A program made the position numbers and the translations under genes. 64,000 nt of DNA from Planctomycetia bacterium (GTDB lineage Bacteria; Planctomycetota; Phycisphaerae; UBA1845; UTPLA1): positions 1,782,470 through 1,846,469 of the forward strand of contig CP054187.1 in the NCBI GenBank assembly GCA_015200345.1, written 5' to 3'. The notes under the pieces were generated by a model. That model saw only the letters and a list, made by a program, of their open reading frames with translations, was not told the DNA's origin and ran no database searches. Shown here in pieces: positions 1-8,986 of this stretch. The first letter of the stretch is position 1. Each line of letters opens with the position of its first letter.

Positions 1-328
1 GCCGGGCGAGGATGGCCTGACCGAGCGTGTTGTTGATCTTGTGCGCTCCGGTGTGGTTGAGGTCTTCGCGCTTGAGCCAGACCTGCGCGCCGCCGAGGTG
101 CTCGGTCAGGCGACGCGCGAAATACAGCGCGCTGGGACGGCCGACGTAATCCCGGAGATAGCCATCCAGCTCGGACCAGTAGGCGTCGTCGATCTTTGCA
201 GCGGCGTAGGCGGCGTCCAGCTCGGCCAATGCGGCCATGAGCGTTTCCGGCACATATTGCCCGCCAAAATCGCCGAAGCGACCGCTGGCGTCGGGAGAAG
301 TCGGGAGTTCGGGATGGGTTCGGCTCAT
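1..328 (-). CDS. trpB: Tryptophan synthase beta chain, N-terminal part (cut by window edge)
   Basis: Reading the minus strand from an ATG at 328 gives about 109 residues that match the TrpB N-terminus. It starts [11 protein letters not shown], then [36 protein letters not shown] and [20 protein letters not shown]. The Lys of HKINN is the PLP Schiff-base lysine of this family. TrpB condenses indole with serine in the cytoplasm as the last step of tryptophan synthesis. The rest of the gene, and any trpA, lie beyond position 1. A GAAGG ribosome site sits just upstream of the ATG. The frame is uninterrupted. Confidence 0.95.
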   Translation of the reverse strand, partial: MSRTHPELPTSPDASGRFGDFGGQYVPETLMAALAELDAAYAAAKIDDAYWSELDGYLRDYVGRPSALYFARRLTEHLGGAQVWLKREDLNHTGAHKINNTLGQAILAR

Positions 329-352
329 GGGTAACCTTCGGGAATGCGGGGC

Positions 353-382
353 ATCATACGGCTGACACCGTCGGGCCGCCAA
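353..382 (-). promoter_or_regulatory. Probable trpB promoter
   Basis: On the minus strand TTGGCG (377-382) is followed after 18 nt by TATGAT (353-358), 25 nt before the trpB start. The -10 matches the sigma-70 consensus at five of six positions; the -35 is weaker. Confidence 0.4.
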
Positions 383-423
383 AACCGCTGATTCGGCGCG
401 ATTCGCAGCGGCCGGTTGGCCGA

Positions 424-429
424 TAGAAT
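424..429 (+). promoter_or_regulatory. -10 element giving a probably leaderless mRNA
   Basis: TAGAAT lies 6 nt before the ATG at 436, so the expected transcription start falls on or next to the A of the start codon. No Shine-Dalgarno sequence precedes this ATG. No good -35 is seen. Confidence 0.4.
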
Positions 430-435
430 AACGAT

Positions 436-915
436 ATGGCCAATCAACCATTTGGAACGGTTCCCGGGTTCGGATCGGCGTATGTCCGGCAGCTTTCGAT
501 CTTTCTCGAGGATCGGGTTGGGGCGCTGCTGCGGATGTTCCGCTGCTTCGAAGGGTCGCAGGTAAAGGTCGTCGGCATGTCGGTGGTGCACGCGATTGAT
601 TGCGCGATCATCCGCATCATTTGTGACGACGCCGACAAAGCAATCGACCTGCTCAAGAGCCGGGACTTTCCGGTGTCGGTGTCGGAGCTGGTGGTCGTGG
701 AGGTGCCGCATGGGCAGGGGCTGATCTCGATCTGCGGCGCGCTGATCGCCGGCGAAGTGAACATCGACTACGCCTACCCGCTGCTGGTGCGCCCGACCGG
801 CCGCGCGGCGCTGGCGATTCACACCGAGGATCTGGAGACCGCCGTGACGGTGCTTCGGTCTCGCAAGTTTGTCTTGCTGGGTGAAGATGACCTCGGCGAC
901 GGCCCGGCGCGATGA
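436..915 (+). CDS. ACT-domain regulatory protein
   Basis: This 159-residue cytoplasmic protein has two ACT-like beta-alpha-beta units. The first is around residues 15-75 ([20 protein letters not shown], then a strand ending IIRIICDD). The second is around residues 85-150 ([19 protein letters not shown], then AALAIHTED). ACT pairs usually bind amino acids and act as regulatory or amino-acid-sensing modules; no catalytic domain is attached. It is transcribed away from trpB, so a link to amino-acid sensing is possible but is only inference. The start has a -10 box so close that the mRNA is probably leaderless. Confidence 0.75.
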   Translation: MANQPFGTVPGFGSAYVRQLSIFLEDRVGALLRMFRCFEGSQVKVVGMSVVHAIDCAIIRIICDDADKAIDLLKSRDFPVSVSELVVVEVPHGQGLISICGALIAGEVNIDYAYPLLVRPTGRAALAIHTEDLETAVTVLRSRKFVLLGEDDLGDGPAR

Positions 916-1071
916 CGCGGGAATGCCGAGTTTAGAATGAGGAATGTAGAAAGGTTGGCACGGTCTACCCAGCCCCGAGCGCGAGCGAGCGGGCACCGCG
1001 GACGCAGAACAGAATGATCAACCGCGAAGCCTTCCAATCCAAGTCTTGAGTTTCGAGTTTGCATTCTCGAA

Positions 1072-1100
1072 TTGAGCCGGCCTTCAGAGTGAGTTAGAAT
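1072..1100 (+). promoter_or_regulatory. Promoter of tRNA-Val
   Basis: TTGAGC (1072-1077), a 17-nt spacer, then TAGAAT (1095-1100). This puts transcription start about 9 nt upstream of the mature tRNA 5' end at 1116. Confidence 0.6.
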
Positions 1101-1115
1101 GGGCGTGCCGCATCC

Positions 1116-1188
1116 GGGCGATTAGCTCAATTGGCAGAGCACCTCGTTTACACCGAGGGGGTCGGGGGTTCAAGTCCCTCATCGCCCA
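1116..1188 (+). tRNA. tRNA-Val (anticodon UAC)
   Basis: A complete cloverleaf is visible: acceptor stem GGGCGAT/ATCGCCC, D stem GCTC/GAGC, anticodon stem CCTCG/CGAGG with loop TTTACAC, and T stem with TTCAAGT loop. The anticodon TAC reads valine codons GUA/GUG. The discriminator base is A; the CCA end is not encoded. It stands alone between the ACT gene and tatC. Confidence 0.95.
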
Positions 1189-1246
1189 GTCATTGGTCGC
1201 CTCTCTCCCCGTGGACCCGCGCGAACATCGGCCGTAATCTGTCCGC

Positions 1247-2254
1247 GTGAGCGACGCCGCCCATACGCAACCCCCCGACCCCGATGCCGTCCGAATGTCG
1301 TTCGGCGAGCACCTGGAGGAACTGCGCAAACGACTGATCTGGGCCATCTTCGGCCTCGTCGCGGCGACGGTGCTTTGTTTTCACTTCGGCGACAAGCTCA
1401 TCACGATCCTGACGACGCCGTACATGGTCGCGATGAATGAGATCGGGCAGGAGGCGCGGCTGGTCCAGCTCAACCCGCTCGAATCATTCATGGAGTATTT
1501 CAAGATCTCGCTTGAGTTCGGGCTGGTTCTGGCGGCGCCGTGGATTCTGTATCAACTCTGGCTGTTCATCGCGGCGGGTCTGTATCCGAACGAGCGGAAG
1601 ATCGTCACGTACTTCGCACCGGCGTCGATCGGGTTGTTTCTGCTCGGCGCGTCGTTTCTCGTGCTGGTTGTGCTGTCCGGGTTGATCAAGTTCCTGATCT
1701 CCATCGCCGGTTGGTTCCCGCTGCCCGATCCCAACGCGGGGCTGTATGCCTGGATGCGCGGTGACGGCGAGATCGTGGCGACGCAGCCCGCCGACGTGCG
1801 CATGAACATCCCAGTCGCCACGGTGGAACCCCCCGCTCCCGTCGAAGGCCAGATCTGGCTGGACCCGCGCACGCGGCGGCTGAACGTCTATTACAACGGC
1901 GAGACGTACTACCTGCCGATGCAGAAAGCCAGCGCGAAGCAGATCGTGCAACCGTTCTTCAGCGTGGCGGAGTATCTCGGTTTTGTCACCAATCTGGCAC
2001 TCGCGTTCGGGCTGGGGTTCCAGGTGCCGATCGTCGTGGTGTTCCTGATCGCCCTGCGCATTGTGACATCCGTGCAAATGCGCAGCGCGCGGCGGTTTGT
2101 CGCGCTGGCCGTGTTGATCGCGTCGGCCGTCATCACGCCGACGCCGGACATCGGCACGATGCTGATGCTGGCCGTGCCGATGCTGGTGCTGTTCGAGGCG
2201 GGGCTGCTGGTCGGGCGCGTGATCGAACGCCGGCAGGCGGCGGAAACGACGTAG
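1247..2254 (+). CDS. tatC: Sec-independent protein translocase TatC with large periplasmic insertion
   Basis: TatC is the receptor subunit of the twin-arginine translocase and exports folded proteins. The N-terminus SFGEHLEELRKRLIW (18-32) and the E-x-F-x-x-Y-F-K region near residue 80 are TatC signatures, followed by the helix LAAPWILYQLWLFIAAGLYPNER. Six membrane segments can be placed. Residues about 155-235 form an extra hydrophilic stretch of some 80 residues between TM3 and TM4, making the protein 335 aa rather than the usual 240-280. The start is GTG at 1247; TAATCT lies 6 nt upstream and could be a -10 of a leaderless mRNA. No tatA/B gene is adjacent. Confidence 0.93.
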   Translation: MSDAAHTQPPDPDAVRMSFGEHLEELRKRLIWAIFGLVAATVLCFHFGDKLITILTTPYMVAMNEIGQEARLVQLNPLESFMEYFKISLEFGLVLAAPWILYQLWLFIAAGLYPNERKIVTYFAPASIGLFLLGASFLVLVVLSGLIKFLISIAGWFPLPDPNAGLYAWMRGDGEIVATQPADVRMNIPVATVEPPAPVEGQIWLDPRTRRLNVYYNGETYYLPMQKASAKQIVQPFFSVAEYLGFVTNLALAFGLGFQVPIVVVFLIALRIVTSVQMRSARRFVALAVLIASAVITPTPDIGTMLMLAVPMLVLFEAGLLVGRVIERRQAAETT

Positions 2255-2268
2255 AGCGCGTCAACGAT

Positions 2269-3021
2269 TCACCAGTCCCAGCTCCAGTTGGACTTGCTCT
2301 CGACGCGGGCCTCGGCAGGAATGCGTCCGGCCAGTTCGAACGGATCGGTCGTCTGCGACAGCCACGTCCGCCATGCATCGGGGTTGTGGCGATGCGTGAC
2401 ACCGGTCAGGGCGATCAGGCTCTGTTCGGCTGCGCGCGTGATGGCAAAGTCCTCTTCTCGAAGCAGGGCGATCAGCGTCTCCAGCACGCCGCGATCGTGA
2501 AAAAATCCCAATGCGTCGATCAGCGCGAGGCGCACGTTGCGATCGTGATCGGTGACGACGCGTTCGCGCAACACGCGGATCAATTCGTCGCGCTGCGACA
2601 GCTCATAGCTGTGCCCGCCCACGATGATCGTGAGCAATCGCGCGGCCTCCCAACGGAGCGGACCCGGGGCCGGCCGCACATCGTCCAACCGTTGCGATGC
2701 GCTGCGGAGAATCTTCAGCAGCGTCGGCAAGTGCCGCGGGCCGGCTGACCGGTGCATCGCGCGGACGGCCGCGCAGCGCACGGCGGTGTTGCGGTCGGTC
2801 CGCGCGATGGTGTCGAAGACCTTGACGGCCCAATCGGTCGCGGCGTCGGCGCTGTTCGACAGGCCATTCACACCTTCCCGGCGCTCGTCGGGATTAGGCG
2901 ATTCGAGCGCCAGATCGACGTAGTCCTTTGTGGATTTGCGCTGGTACCAACTCTTGTTCTTTCCGGAACAGCCGCAAACGATGCCAGCGATGAGGTACAT
3001 CGCGAGCATCCACCTGCTCAT
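2269..3021 (-). CDS. HEAT-repeat lipoprotein
   Basis: I use the ATG at 3021 because it opens a lipoprotein signal (MSRWMLAMYLIAGIVCGC, lipobox ending GC); a longer frame would run into murI. After the Cys the mature part contains several alpha-helical HEAT/PBS-lyase-like units, for example DERREGVNGL, NTAVRCAAVRAM, RWEAARLLTII, NVRLALIDALG and ITRAAEQSLIALTG, each around 30 residues apart. Such repeats are protein-binding scaffolds. It lies 52 nt downstream of murI in the same direction, so it is probably cotranscribed, and converges on tatC. Function is unknown; an envelope location is inferred from the signal. Confidence 0.75.
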   Translation of the reverse strand: MSRWMLAMYLIAGIVCGCSGKNKSWYQRKSTKDYVDLALESPNPDERREGVNGLSNSADAATDWAVKVFDTIARTDRNTAVRCAAVRAMHRSAGPRHLPTLLKILRSASQRLDDVRPAPGPLRWEAARLLTIIVGGHSYELSQRDELIRVLRERVVTDHDRNVRLALIDALGFFHDRGVLETLIALLREEDFAITRAAEQSLIALTGVTHRHNPDAWRTWLSQTTDPFELAGRIPAEARVESKSNWSWDW

Positions 3022-3073
3022 CGCGCCATGAAGGTGCGCCGGGCGTTTTGCGGCACGGAGCCGGTCAACCAGG

Positions 3074-3916
3074 TTATTTCGGTGCGGCGGCATGGCTGGC
3101 CATAAGTTGTTCGTGCGGGACCCACGTGACATCGGTGATCGGGTGGCCGAAGAAGCGCTGGCCGAGCTCCTTGAAGCGCTGGGGGTTGTCGCTGACGTAG
3201 CAGGAAAGCGTACCGGGGCGCGTCGAATCCGTCAGGGCGTCGCGCGCGGCGAGCTTCTCGGCGACGGAATGAGCCGTCTGTTCGCCGGAGTCGACCAGCA
3301 GGACATTCTCCCCAGCGACCTGCGTGAACGCGTTTTTTAGAAGCGGGTAATGCGTGCAACCCAGGACGATGACTTTCGGGCCGAGCTTAAGGACCGGTGT
3401 GAGATAATCGCGCACGCTCAACAGGGTGATCGGATCGTCGCAGCTTCGCCCCTCTTCGACGAGCGGCACAAACAGCGGGCAGGCCTTCTGCGTTACGCGC
3501 TGGCTGGAATTGATCTGCATGATCGCGCGGCGGTAGGCGTCGGAGTGGATCGTCGCCTCGGTGGCGATGACGGCAATGACGCCGCCGGCGGCCGCTTCGA
3601 CCGCGGCCCGCGCGCCCGGCTCGACGACGCCGAGAATCGGCACGGGAACCTGCGCCGCCAGCTCACCCAGCGCGACGGCGCTGGCGGTGTTGCAGGCGAC
3701 GACGATGACCTTCGGATCGAACCCCATCAGGAAATGGCAGATTTCCAGTGAGAACTGGGTGACCGTCTGCGTGCTCTTGTTGCCGTAGGGGACTCGAGCG
3801 GTGTCACCAAAGTAAATGATGTCTTCGCTGGGCATGCGGCGGCGCAGCGCACGAACGACCGTGAGGCCGCCGATGCCGGAATCGAAAACGCCGATGCTGC
3901 GTGGATCACCCGCCAT
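3074..3916 (-). CDS. murI: Glutamate racemase
   Basis: MurI interconverts L- and D-glutamate for peptidoglycan synthesis in the cytoplasm. The ATG at 3916 is chosen because the family begins right there (MAGDPRSIGVFDSGIGGLTV); the frame is open 54 codons further upstream but without homology. Both catalytic cysteine motifs are present, VVACNTASA and VLGCTHYPLL, as is the YFGDTARVPYGNKS loop. Length of 280 residues is normal. The presence of murI, with lpxA and lpxB elsewhere in the window, implies peptidoglycan and lipid A in the envelope. Confidence 0.95.
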   Translation of the reverse strand: MAGDPRSIGVFDSGIGGLTVVRALRRRMPSEDIIYFGDTARVPYGNKSTQTVTQFSLEICHFLMGFDPKVIVVACNTASAVALGELAAQVPVPILGVVEPGARAAVEAAAGGVIAVIATEATIHSDAYRRAIMQINSSQRVTQKACPLFVPLVEEGRSCDDPITLLSVRDYLTPVLKLGPKVIVLGCTHYPLLKNAFTQVAGENVLLVDSGEQTAHSVAEKLAARDALTDSTRPGTLSCYVSDNPQRFKELGQRFFGHPITDVTWVPHEQLMASHAAAPK

Positions 3917-4042
3917 GCCGTCTGCATCCTTGCCGTCGCACCGCCCCGATTCGATCCGCCCTGGATCGCGGCGATATCGTATCGTCGGCAGCCCGGAACG
4001 ACAAAGATGACTGGTTTTCGCGGCGGCGGATTGTTTCGCGGA

Positions 4043-4072
4043 TTGCCGAATCCGCTGTTCAGCCCGTACAAT
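4043..4072 (+). promoter_or_regulatory. Probable scpB promoter
   Basis: TTGCCG (4043-4048), 18-nt spacer, TACAAT (4067-4072), 28 nt before the scpB ATG, which has GGGAG as ribosome site. Confidence 0.45.
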
Positions 4073-4100
4073 CACCACCGCTTAAGAGGGAGTCTTCGCC

Positions 4101-4898
4101 ATGGATGGTGGAACCGCCACGATGAATCACGCCTCTGAATCCCCGGACCCGTCTGACGCCGCGCCGCTCGATGAAGCGGACTGCGTTCGCAACGAATCGG
4201 CGCACGAATCGACGGACGACGTCGCGCCGGAAATTCAACCGCGTCAGGTCGTCGAGGCGATTCTGTTCGCCACGGACTCGCCGCTGCCGGCCGCGAAGAT
4301 CGCGAAGATTCTCGGCGTGGGGGACGCGCGCGAGGTGCGCGGGCACATCGCGGCGCTGAATCAGCTCTATGCCGACATGGGGCTGTCGTTTCGCATTAAC
4401 GAAATCGCCGGCGGGTTTCAGATGCTGACGCTGCCGGCGTTCAACGCGTGGCTCTCCAAGCTGCTTCGCACGCGCGACGAGACACGCCTGACGCCCGCGG
4501 CATTGGAGACGCTGGCGATCGTTGCGTACAAGCAACCGGTGACGCGCGCCGATGTGGAGTCGATCCGAGGGGTCGCGGCGGGCGACGTGCTGAATCGCCT
4601 GCGCGAGATGAACCTCGTGAAGATCGTCGGCCGCGCCGAGGACTTGGGCCGCCCGATGCTGTACGGCACGACGAAGCGGTTTCTCGAGGTATTCGGTCTG
4701 GCCTCGCTGGAAGAACTCCCGCAGGTGGAAGCGCTGCGCGGTGGGGCCGCCGCCGCGCCGCCGCCGCGCGAGCCGGTTGGTTCACCTGCTCGATCCGGAG
4801 AAGGCGTTGCGAGCGAATCCGCGGAATCGACCGAGGCAGTACTGGATGACACTGGCCCGACACTGAAGGTGGTCAATGACGACGAGACCGCCGCGTAA
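4101..4898 (+). CDS. scpB: Segregation and condensation protein B
   Basis: ScpB is the winged-helix (kite) subunit of the SMC-ScpAB condensin that organises and segregates the chromosome. Signature segments are QVVEAILFATDSPLPAAKIA (about residue 50), the first winged helix, then LTPAALETLAIVAYKQPVTRADVESIRG and the second winged helix ending GRPMLYGTTKRFLEVFGL. An acidic N-terminal 45 residues and a C-terminal tail of about 50 residues flank the conserved core and look disordered. No scpA is adjacent in the window. A ribosome site for the next gene overlaps its 3' end. Confidence 0.93.
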   Translation: MDGGTATMNHASESPDPSDAAPLDEADCVRNESAHESTDDVAPEIQPRQVVEAILFATDSPLPAAKIAKILGVGDAREVRGHIAALNQLYADMGLSFRINEIAGGFQMLTLPAFNAWLSKLLRTRDETRLTPAALETLAIVAYKQPVTRADVESIRGVAAGDVLNRLREMNLVKIVGRAEDLGRPMLYGTTKRFLEVFGLASLEELPQVEALRGGAAAAPPPREPVGSPARSGEGVASESAESTEAVLDDTGPTLKVVNDDETAA

Positions 4899-4911
4899 GG
4901 AGCCTGTCAGC

Positions 4912-6096
4912 ATGGCGGATTCTCGCCCTGCGGCGCGACGTCGGCGGTGTAGGTCGTTCTTCCTTTCGATCAGTTTCAATGCGATCCTTTGTTCGACGCT
5001 GGCCGCCGCGCCGGTTCTGTTTGTCTCGCGCTCCGGCGAGATCGTTCGATTAACCGACCTCAACCAAGACGATGACTATCTCGATTCGGGCGAGCGCCTG
5101 ACGTACTGCACCGGATTGCCTGCGGCGGGTGGATCCATCGTCGCAACCTCCGATGGGCTTTACGTCGCGCGGACCGACCTGCCGATCGTGCTGCGCATCG
5201 CGGACCTGAACGGCGACGGCGATGCGCTCGATGCAGGCGAACTTGCGCTGTTTGCCGAATGGACTGGCGGGCCGCCGGCGCCCACGTTTACCGCTCTGGC
5301 GGCCGCAGCTGCCGGCGTTCTATACGTCGCCGATTCCGCGAATGGAGGGCTGCTGCGGCTGGAGGATGCCAACGGCGACGGCGACGCGATGGATTTCGGC
5401 GAGTTGCTGATCGTCGGCGACGGATTGACCAGCCCGATCAGCCTGGCGGTCCGGCCTGATGGCTGCGTGCTGGCGGCGCAGAATCTGTCGGCGGCGCCGG
5501 TGCGGATTCTGCGCGACCGAAACAGCGACGGGGATTTTTTTGATTTCTCCGAGAACCTAAGTTATGCCGAGAATATGTCACCTGGCAACGGGCTGGTCGC
5601 GCCCGGCGAATGGTCGTCGTTTCTGGCACGGCCGGCGACGGGCGATGTTGTGTGGCTGCGCGATCTGACGCGGGATCACGATGTGCTGGATGCCGGCGAG
5701 GTCGTGACGTATGCCGTCGGCATGGCGTCGGCGGCGCACCTCGCTGCCGATGGCGCGACGGCTTTGTATGTCGCGGCAGTTGATGTACCGGGCACGATCT
5801 ATCGCGTGGAGGATTTGAACGGCGACGGCGACGCGCTGGACCTTGGAGAAATCATTCCGGCCGCGGAGGGGCTCACGATGTCGGCGGGAATCGCGGTGGC
5901 GGTTGCGCCGACCGTGCCGAGTTGCGTGCGCGGCGATCTGAACGCGGACGGTTCCGTGACGCCGAGCGATGCGCCGCTGCTGGCGAACACGCTGATGGAC
6001 CCGACAGGGGCCGAGTGGTGTCGCGCCGACGTCAACGATGACGGGCTGCTCGACGGCCGCGACGTCGCAGCGTTTGTGGATCTTCTTCTATCATAA
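4912..6096 (+). CDS. Secreted calcium-loop repeat protein with C-terminal dockerin-like domain
   Basis: The ATG at 4912 is preferred over one 36 nt earlier because AAGGAG lies 9 nt upstream. A signal peptide (RRRRCRSFFLSISFNAILCSTLAAA) leads to six tandem repeats of about 50 residues, each with a loop of the type DLNGDGDALDAGE (variants DANGDGDAMDFGE, DRNSDGDFFDFSE, DLTRDHDVLDAGE). The spacing and strand pattern suggest a six-bladed propeller with calcium loops, an inference. The C-terminus carries two dockerin-type calcium helices, DLNADGSVTPSD and DVNDDGLLDGRD. Planctomycetes carry many such dockerin tails without a classical cellulosome. Substrate unknown. Confidence 0.75.
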   Translation: MADSRPAARRRRCRSFFLSISFNAILCSTLAAAPVLFVSRSGEIVRLTDLNQDDDYLDSGERLTYCTGLPAAGGSIVATSDGLYVARTDLPIVLRIADLNGDGDALDAGELALFAEWTGGPPAPTFTALAAAAAGVLYVADSANGGLLRLEDANGDGDAMDFGELLIVGDGLTSPISLAVRPDGCVLAAQNLSAAPVRILRDRNSDGDFFDFSENLSYAENMSPGNGLVAPGEWSSFLARPATGDVVWLRDLTRDHDVLDAGEVVTYAVGMASAAHLAADGATALYVAAVDVPGTIYRVEDLNGDGDALDLGEIIPAAEGLTMSAGIAVAVAPTVPSCVRGDLNADGSVTPSDAPLLANTLMDPTGAEWCRADVNDDGLLDGRDVAAFVDLLLS

Positions 6097-6155
6097 ATCA
6101 GCGATCCGGATACGCCTGTATGCGCCTGGAACGCCCCCGATGGCCCCATCACTGC

Positions 6156-7328
6156 CTACTTCGCGCGCGATGCGATGTGATCCAGCACGTTCATGTAATT
6201 GATGTAGCTGTCGTAGGGCGATTCGTACGGATTGAAATACTTGTGCACGTCGCCGTCGGCGAAGTACTTGGTGCACATGTAATAGAAATGGTCGGACGTC
6301 TGCACTCGGCGCCAATCGTTCAGCAGCGCCTCGTCGCCCTTGGCCTTCACCGCCGCTTCGAGGTTGTAACACTCCTGGAGCGCGTTGGACTGCATGGCGT
6401 TGCCCAGCCAAGCCGACAGATCGCGCTCGGTGTCGGCCCAACTGATCAGATGCGGCGCGTTGAATTCGCCCACCGGCTCGTAGCTGTCGATCACCTCGCT
6501 GGGCGTCTTGAAGTTGTTGTCGAGGCTGATGCGCATCACCTCGCCCGGCAGGTGATAGAGAAAATCAAAAATGCCCGTCTCGGCCCACTGGTGCTCGCCG
6601 AGGGTTTCGTAGTCCATGAACAGGTTCACCGTGTAGCCGCAGCCGTTCACCTGATTCACCCATTTGGCGAACTTGTCAGCCGTCAGAGGCCACTCGGCCC
6701 AGCCGCGATTGGAGAATCGAAACGCGATGTCGTCCGACAGGCGGTAGTTCTTCAGCAGCACGCGAATCGGCGCGTTGGGCGCGGAGTACACAAAATTCGG
6801 TGAGCGATAGCCCAGCAGATGATCGGCCCCCTCGGCGATGATGGCTTTGTAGCCCATGCCGGCGACGGCCGCGGCGATCTCGTTGTTGTAAATCAGCTCG
6901 GTGTTGCGAAAGACGCGGCTGGTCTGGCCGAACAGGGTCTTGATTTTCTCCTGCTGAAGGCGGACTTGTTCATGAAATTCAGTGCGCGAATAAAGGAACG
7001 ACAGGCTGTGATAGTAGGTCTCGGCGAGAAACTCGACGCAGCCCGTGTCGGCCAGGCGCTTGAAACTGTCGATCACCTGCGGGCACCACGCCGCGAATTG
7101 ATCCAACACGACGCCGGTCAGGGAATACGAGACGCGAAAGCGCCCTTCGTGCAGTTTGATCAAATCGTAGATGCACTGATTGGCCGGGATGTAGCACTTG
7201 TTGGCGACCTTGCGGCAGATTTCCGCGTTCTTGGCGTCGTCGAAGTAATTGCTGTCCTGATCGAAAATCGAATAGCGGCGCAGGCGATAAGGCTGGTGAA
7301 CCTGAAAATAGAAACACACCGAGGCCAT
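6156..7328 (-). CDS. Glycoside hydrolase family 57 (alpha-amylase/glucanotransferase type)
   Basis: This 390-residue protein has no signal peptide. It begins with the GH57 N-terminal motif (CFYFQVHQPYRL). The catalytic nucleophile motif is FRNTELIYNN and the acid/base region is LFMDYETLGEHQW; both match conserved GH57 motifs. GH57 enzymes act on alpha-1,4 or alpha-1,6 glucans with retention. The gene lies 14 nt after a GT4/GT5-type glycosyltransferase, so the two form an operon. The pairing of a GH57 amylase with a glucan synthase-like GT is common in glycogen metabolism, suggesting intracellular glycogen turnover. Confidence 0.88.
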   Translation of the reverse strand: MASVCFYFQVHQPYRLRRYSIFDQDSNYFDDAKNAEICRKVANKCYIPANQCIYDLIKLHEGRFRVSYSLTGVVLDQFAAWCPQVIDSFKRLADTGCVEFLAETYYHSLSFLYSRTEFHEQVRLQQEKIKTLFGQTSRVFRNTELIYNNEIAAAVAGMGYKAIIAEGADHLLGYRSPNFVYSAPNAPIRVLLKNYRLSDDIAFRFSNRGWAEWPLTADKFAKWVNQVNGCGYTVNLFMDYETLGEHQWAETGIFDFLYHLPGEVMRISLDNNFKTPSEVIDSYEPVGEFNAPHLISWADTERDLSAWLGNAMQSNALQECYNLEAAVKAKGDEALLNDWRRVQTSDHFYYMCTKYFADGDVHKYFNPYESPYDSYINYMNVLDHIASRAK

Positions 7329-7342
7329 CGGAATCGTCCGCC

Positions 7343-8701
7343 TTATCTGGCCGCCAGGGCCTGCCCGTACACCTTTACGACGGCCGCGGCCGAATCGCGC
7401 CAGGTGAGTTTCTGAATTTCAAAGCTGCCGTGCTCGCGCAGCGTCGCCTGAAGCGGCGGGTGGCGCAGGACGGCGATGATCTTGTTCGCCATTTCGTGGA
7501 TGTCCCAGAAGTCCACCTTCAGAACGTGCGTGAGAACCTCCGAGACGCCCGACTGCTTGGAGATCAGCACGGGCACGTCATGCGAGAGCGCCTCCAGCGG
7601 CGCGATGCCGAATGGTTCGCTCACGCTCGGCATGACGTACAAGTCCGCCATCTTGAAAACGCGCGCCACGTCGTCGCCGCGCAGAAAACCCGTGAACACC
7701 ACCTTGTGCCCGATGCCCAACTCCGCCGCCATCTCAATCGACCGGCGAGCCATGTCGCCCGAGCCGGCCATCACGAAGCGCACGTTCTTCTCGTGCTCGA
7801 GCACTTTCTTCGCCGCGGCGAGGAAATATTCCGGCCCCTTCTGCATCGTGATCCGCCCGAGGAACAGGACGATCTTCTCATCCTTGCGGATGTTGGGCGG
7901 CAGCTCGATCGCCTGGCCGTTGCCGTTGTTGTCGATGGCGTTGTACACGACTTCGACGCGCGCGGCCGGAGCGGAATACCGATGCAACAGGATATTGCGC
8001 GTCAAATGGCTGACCGCGATAACGCGGTCGGCGTTGTGCACACCGGCCCGCTCAATGTCGTAAATGCGCTGATTGACGTGCTCGCCGCTGCGGTCGAACT
8101 CCGTCGAGTGAACGTGAACCACCAGCGGCTTGCCCGTCGCGGCGGCCACCGCCATCCCCGCCGGATAGGTCATCCAGTCGTGCGCGTGAATCACGTCGAA
8201 ATGCTCGCCCCGCGCGAGGGCCACGGCGATCAGCGCGAACCGCTCCACTTCGGCGAACATGTCGCCGCCGTAATGCCCCGCCGGACCGCACTCCATCGGG
8301 ATGATCGCCCGGCCGCTCGTGCTCACGTTTGTTCCGCCGCCAGACGCATCGGCCTGCGTGGCGACCGTCTCCGCCTCTACCGTCTGCCCGCGCGAAATGT
8401 TCGATTCCAGATGCGTGACATATTCCGCAGGCCGACCGTAGGGCTGCAACATGGACGGAATCGCGCGGAACTCGACGTTCTCGAACTCCTTGAGGCGGTA
8501 AGCGGTGTATTGCTGCAACTGTTGCGAAGTCGGCGTCTTGAGATGCACATGCGTGGCAGCGGCGCTCGTAACCGGCTGCGGCAGCACGAACACCACGCGG
8601 TGGCCCAGCTCGCTCAAGCCCTTGGTCAGGCCGTAGCAGGCGGTGCCCAGACCGCCGCTGATGAACGGTGGAAACTCCCATCCCAGCATGAAGATGTTCA
8701 T
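7343..8701 (-). CDS. Glycosyltransferase family 4/5 (glycogen synthase-like)
   Basis: The N-terminus MNIFMLGWEFPPFISGGLGT is typical of glycogen/starch synthase-like GT-B enzymes, which use a glycine-rich loop to bind the sugar nucleotide. The donor-binding C-terminal Rossmann half begins near residue 270 (KIVLFLGRITMQKGPEYFLAAAKKV) and contains the E-x7-E element PSVSEPFGIAPLEAL. An insertion of about 60 residues between the first helices includes a Thr/Ser-rich stretch. The ribosome site AGGA precedes the ATG. It is the first gene of the pair with the GH57 gene. Exact donor and acceptor are not deducible, but glucan synthesis is likely. Confidence 0.85.
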   Translation of the reverse strand: MNIFMLGWEFPPFISGGLGTACYGLTKGLSELGHRVVFVLPQPVTSAAATHVHLKTPTSQQLQQYTAYRLKEFENVEFRAIPSMLQPYGRPAEYVTHLESNISRGQTVEAETVATQADASGGGTNVSTSGRAIIPMECGPAGHYGGDMFAEVERFALIAVALARGEHFDVIHAHDWMTYPAGMAVAAATGKPLVVHVHSTEFDRSGEHVNQRIYDIERAGVHNADRVIAVSHLTRNILLHRYSAPAARVEVVYNAIDNNGNGQAIELPPNIRKDEKIVLFLGRITMQKGPEYFLAAAKKVLEHEKNVRFVMAGSGDMARRSIEMAAELGIGHKVVFTGFLRGDDVARVFKMADLYVMPSVSEPFGIAPLEALSHDVPVLISKQSGVSEVLTHVLKVDFWDIHEMANKIIAVLRHPPLQATLREHGSFEIQKLTWRDSAAAVVKVYGQALAAR

Positions 8702-8986
8702 GATATCCTGCTTGCCCGACTGCCTGGGACTGACGTGTACGCGCGGCTCACCGCTTTCATGTCAACTCACCGAATGGTAGCCCGCGCAATCGAACGCGGC
8801 GCGAGACGGCGCGGCGCGTCGCGATGGGTCCATCCGGTACGCTGTGGCGGCGATCTCCAACCCGGCCGGATCGGCCTGTGGATTGTTCAGAGTATCGGGG
8901 TGCGGCGGGGCGCTGTCAAGCGTCGCAATGCCGCATGTTTAACGCGAAAACCGGCCGGAAGCGGGGAGCGCACGTCAATAGGCGCC
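8702..8986 (-). other. Intergenic region without a recognisable gene
   Basis: 285 nt between the pentein-type gene and the GT4 gene. No ORF with coding character, RNA or repeat was recognised; it may hold the promoter of the GT4-GH57 pair. Confidence 0.5.
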
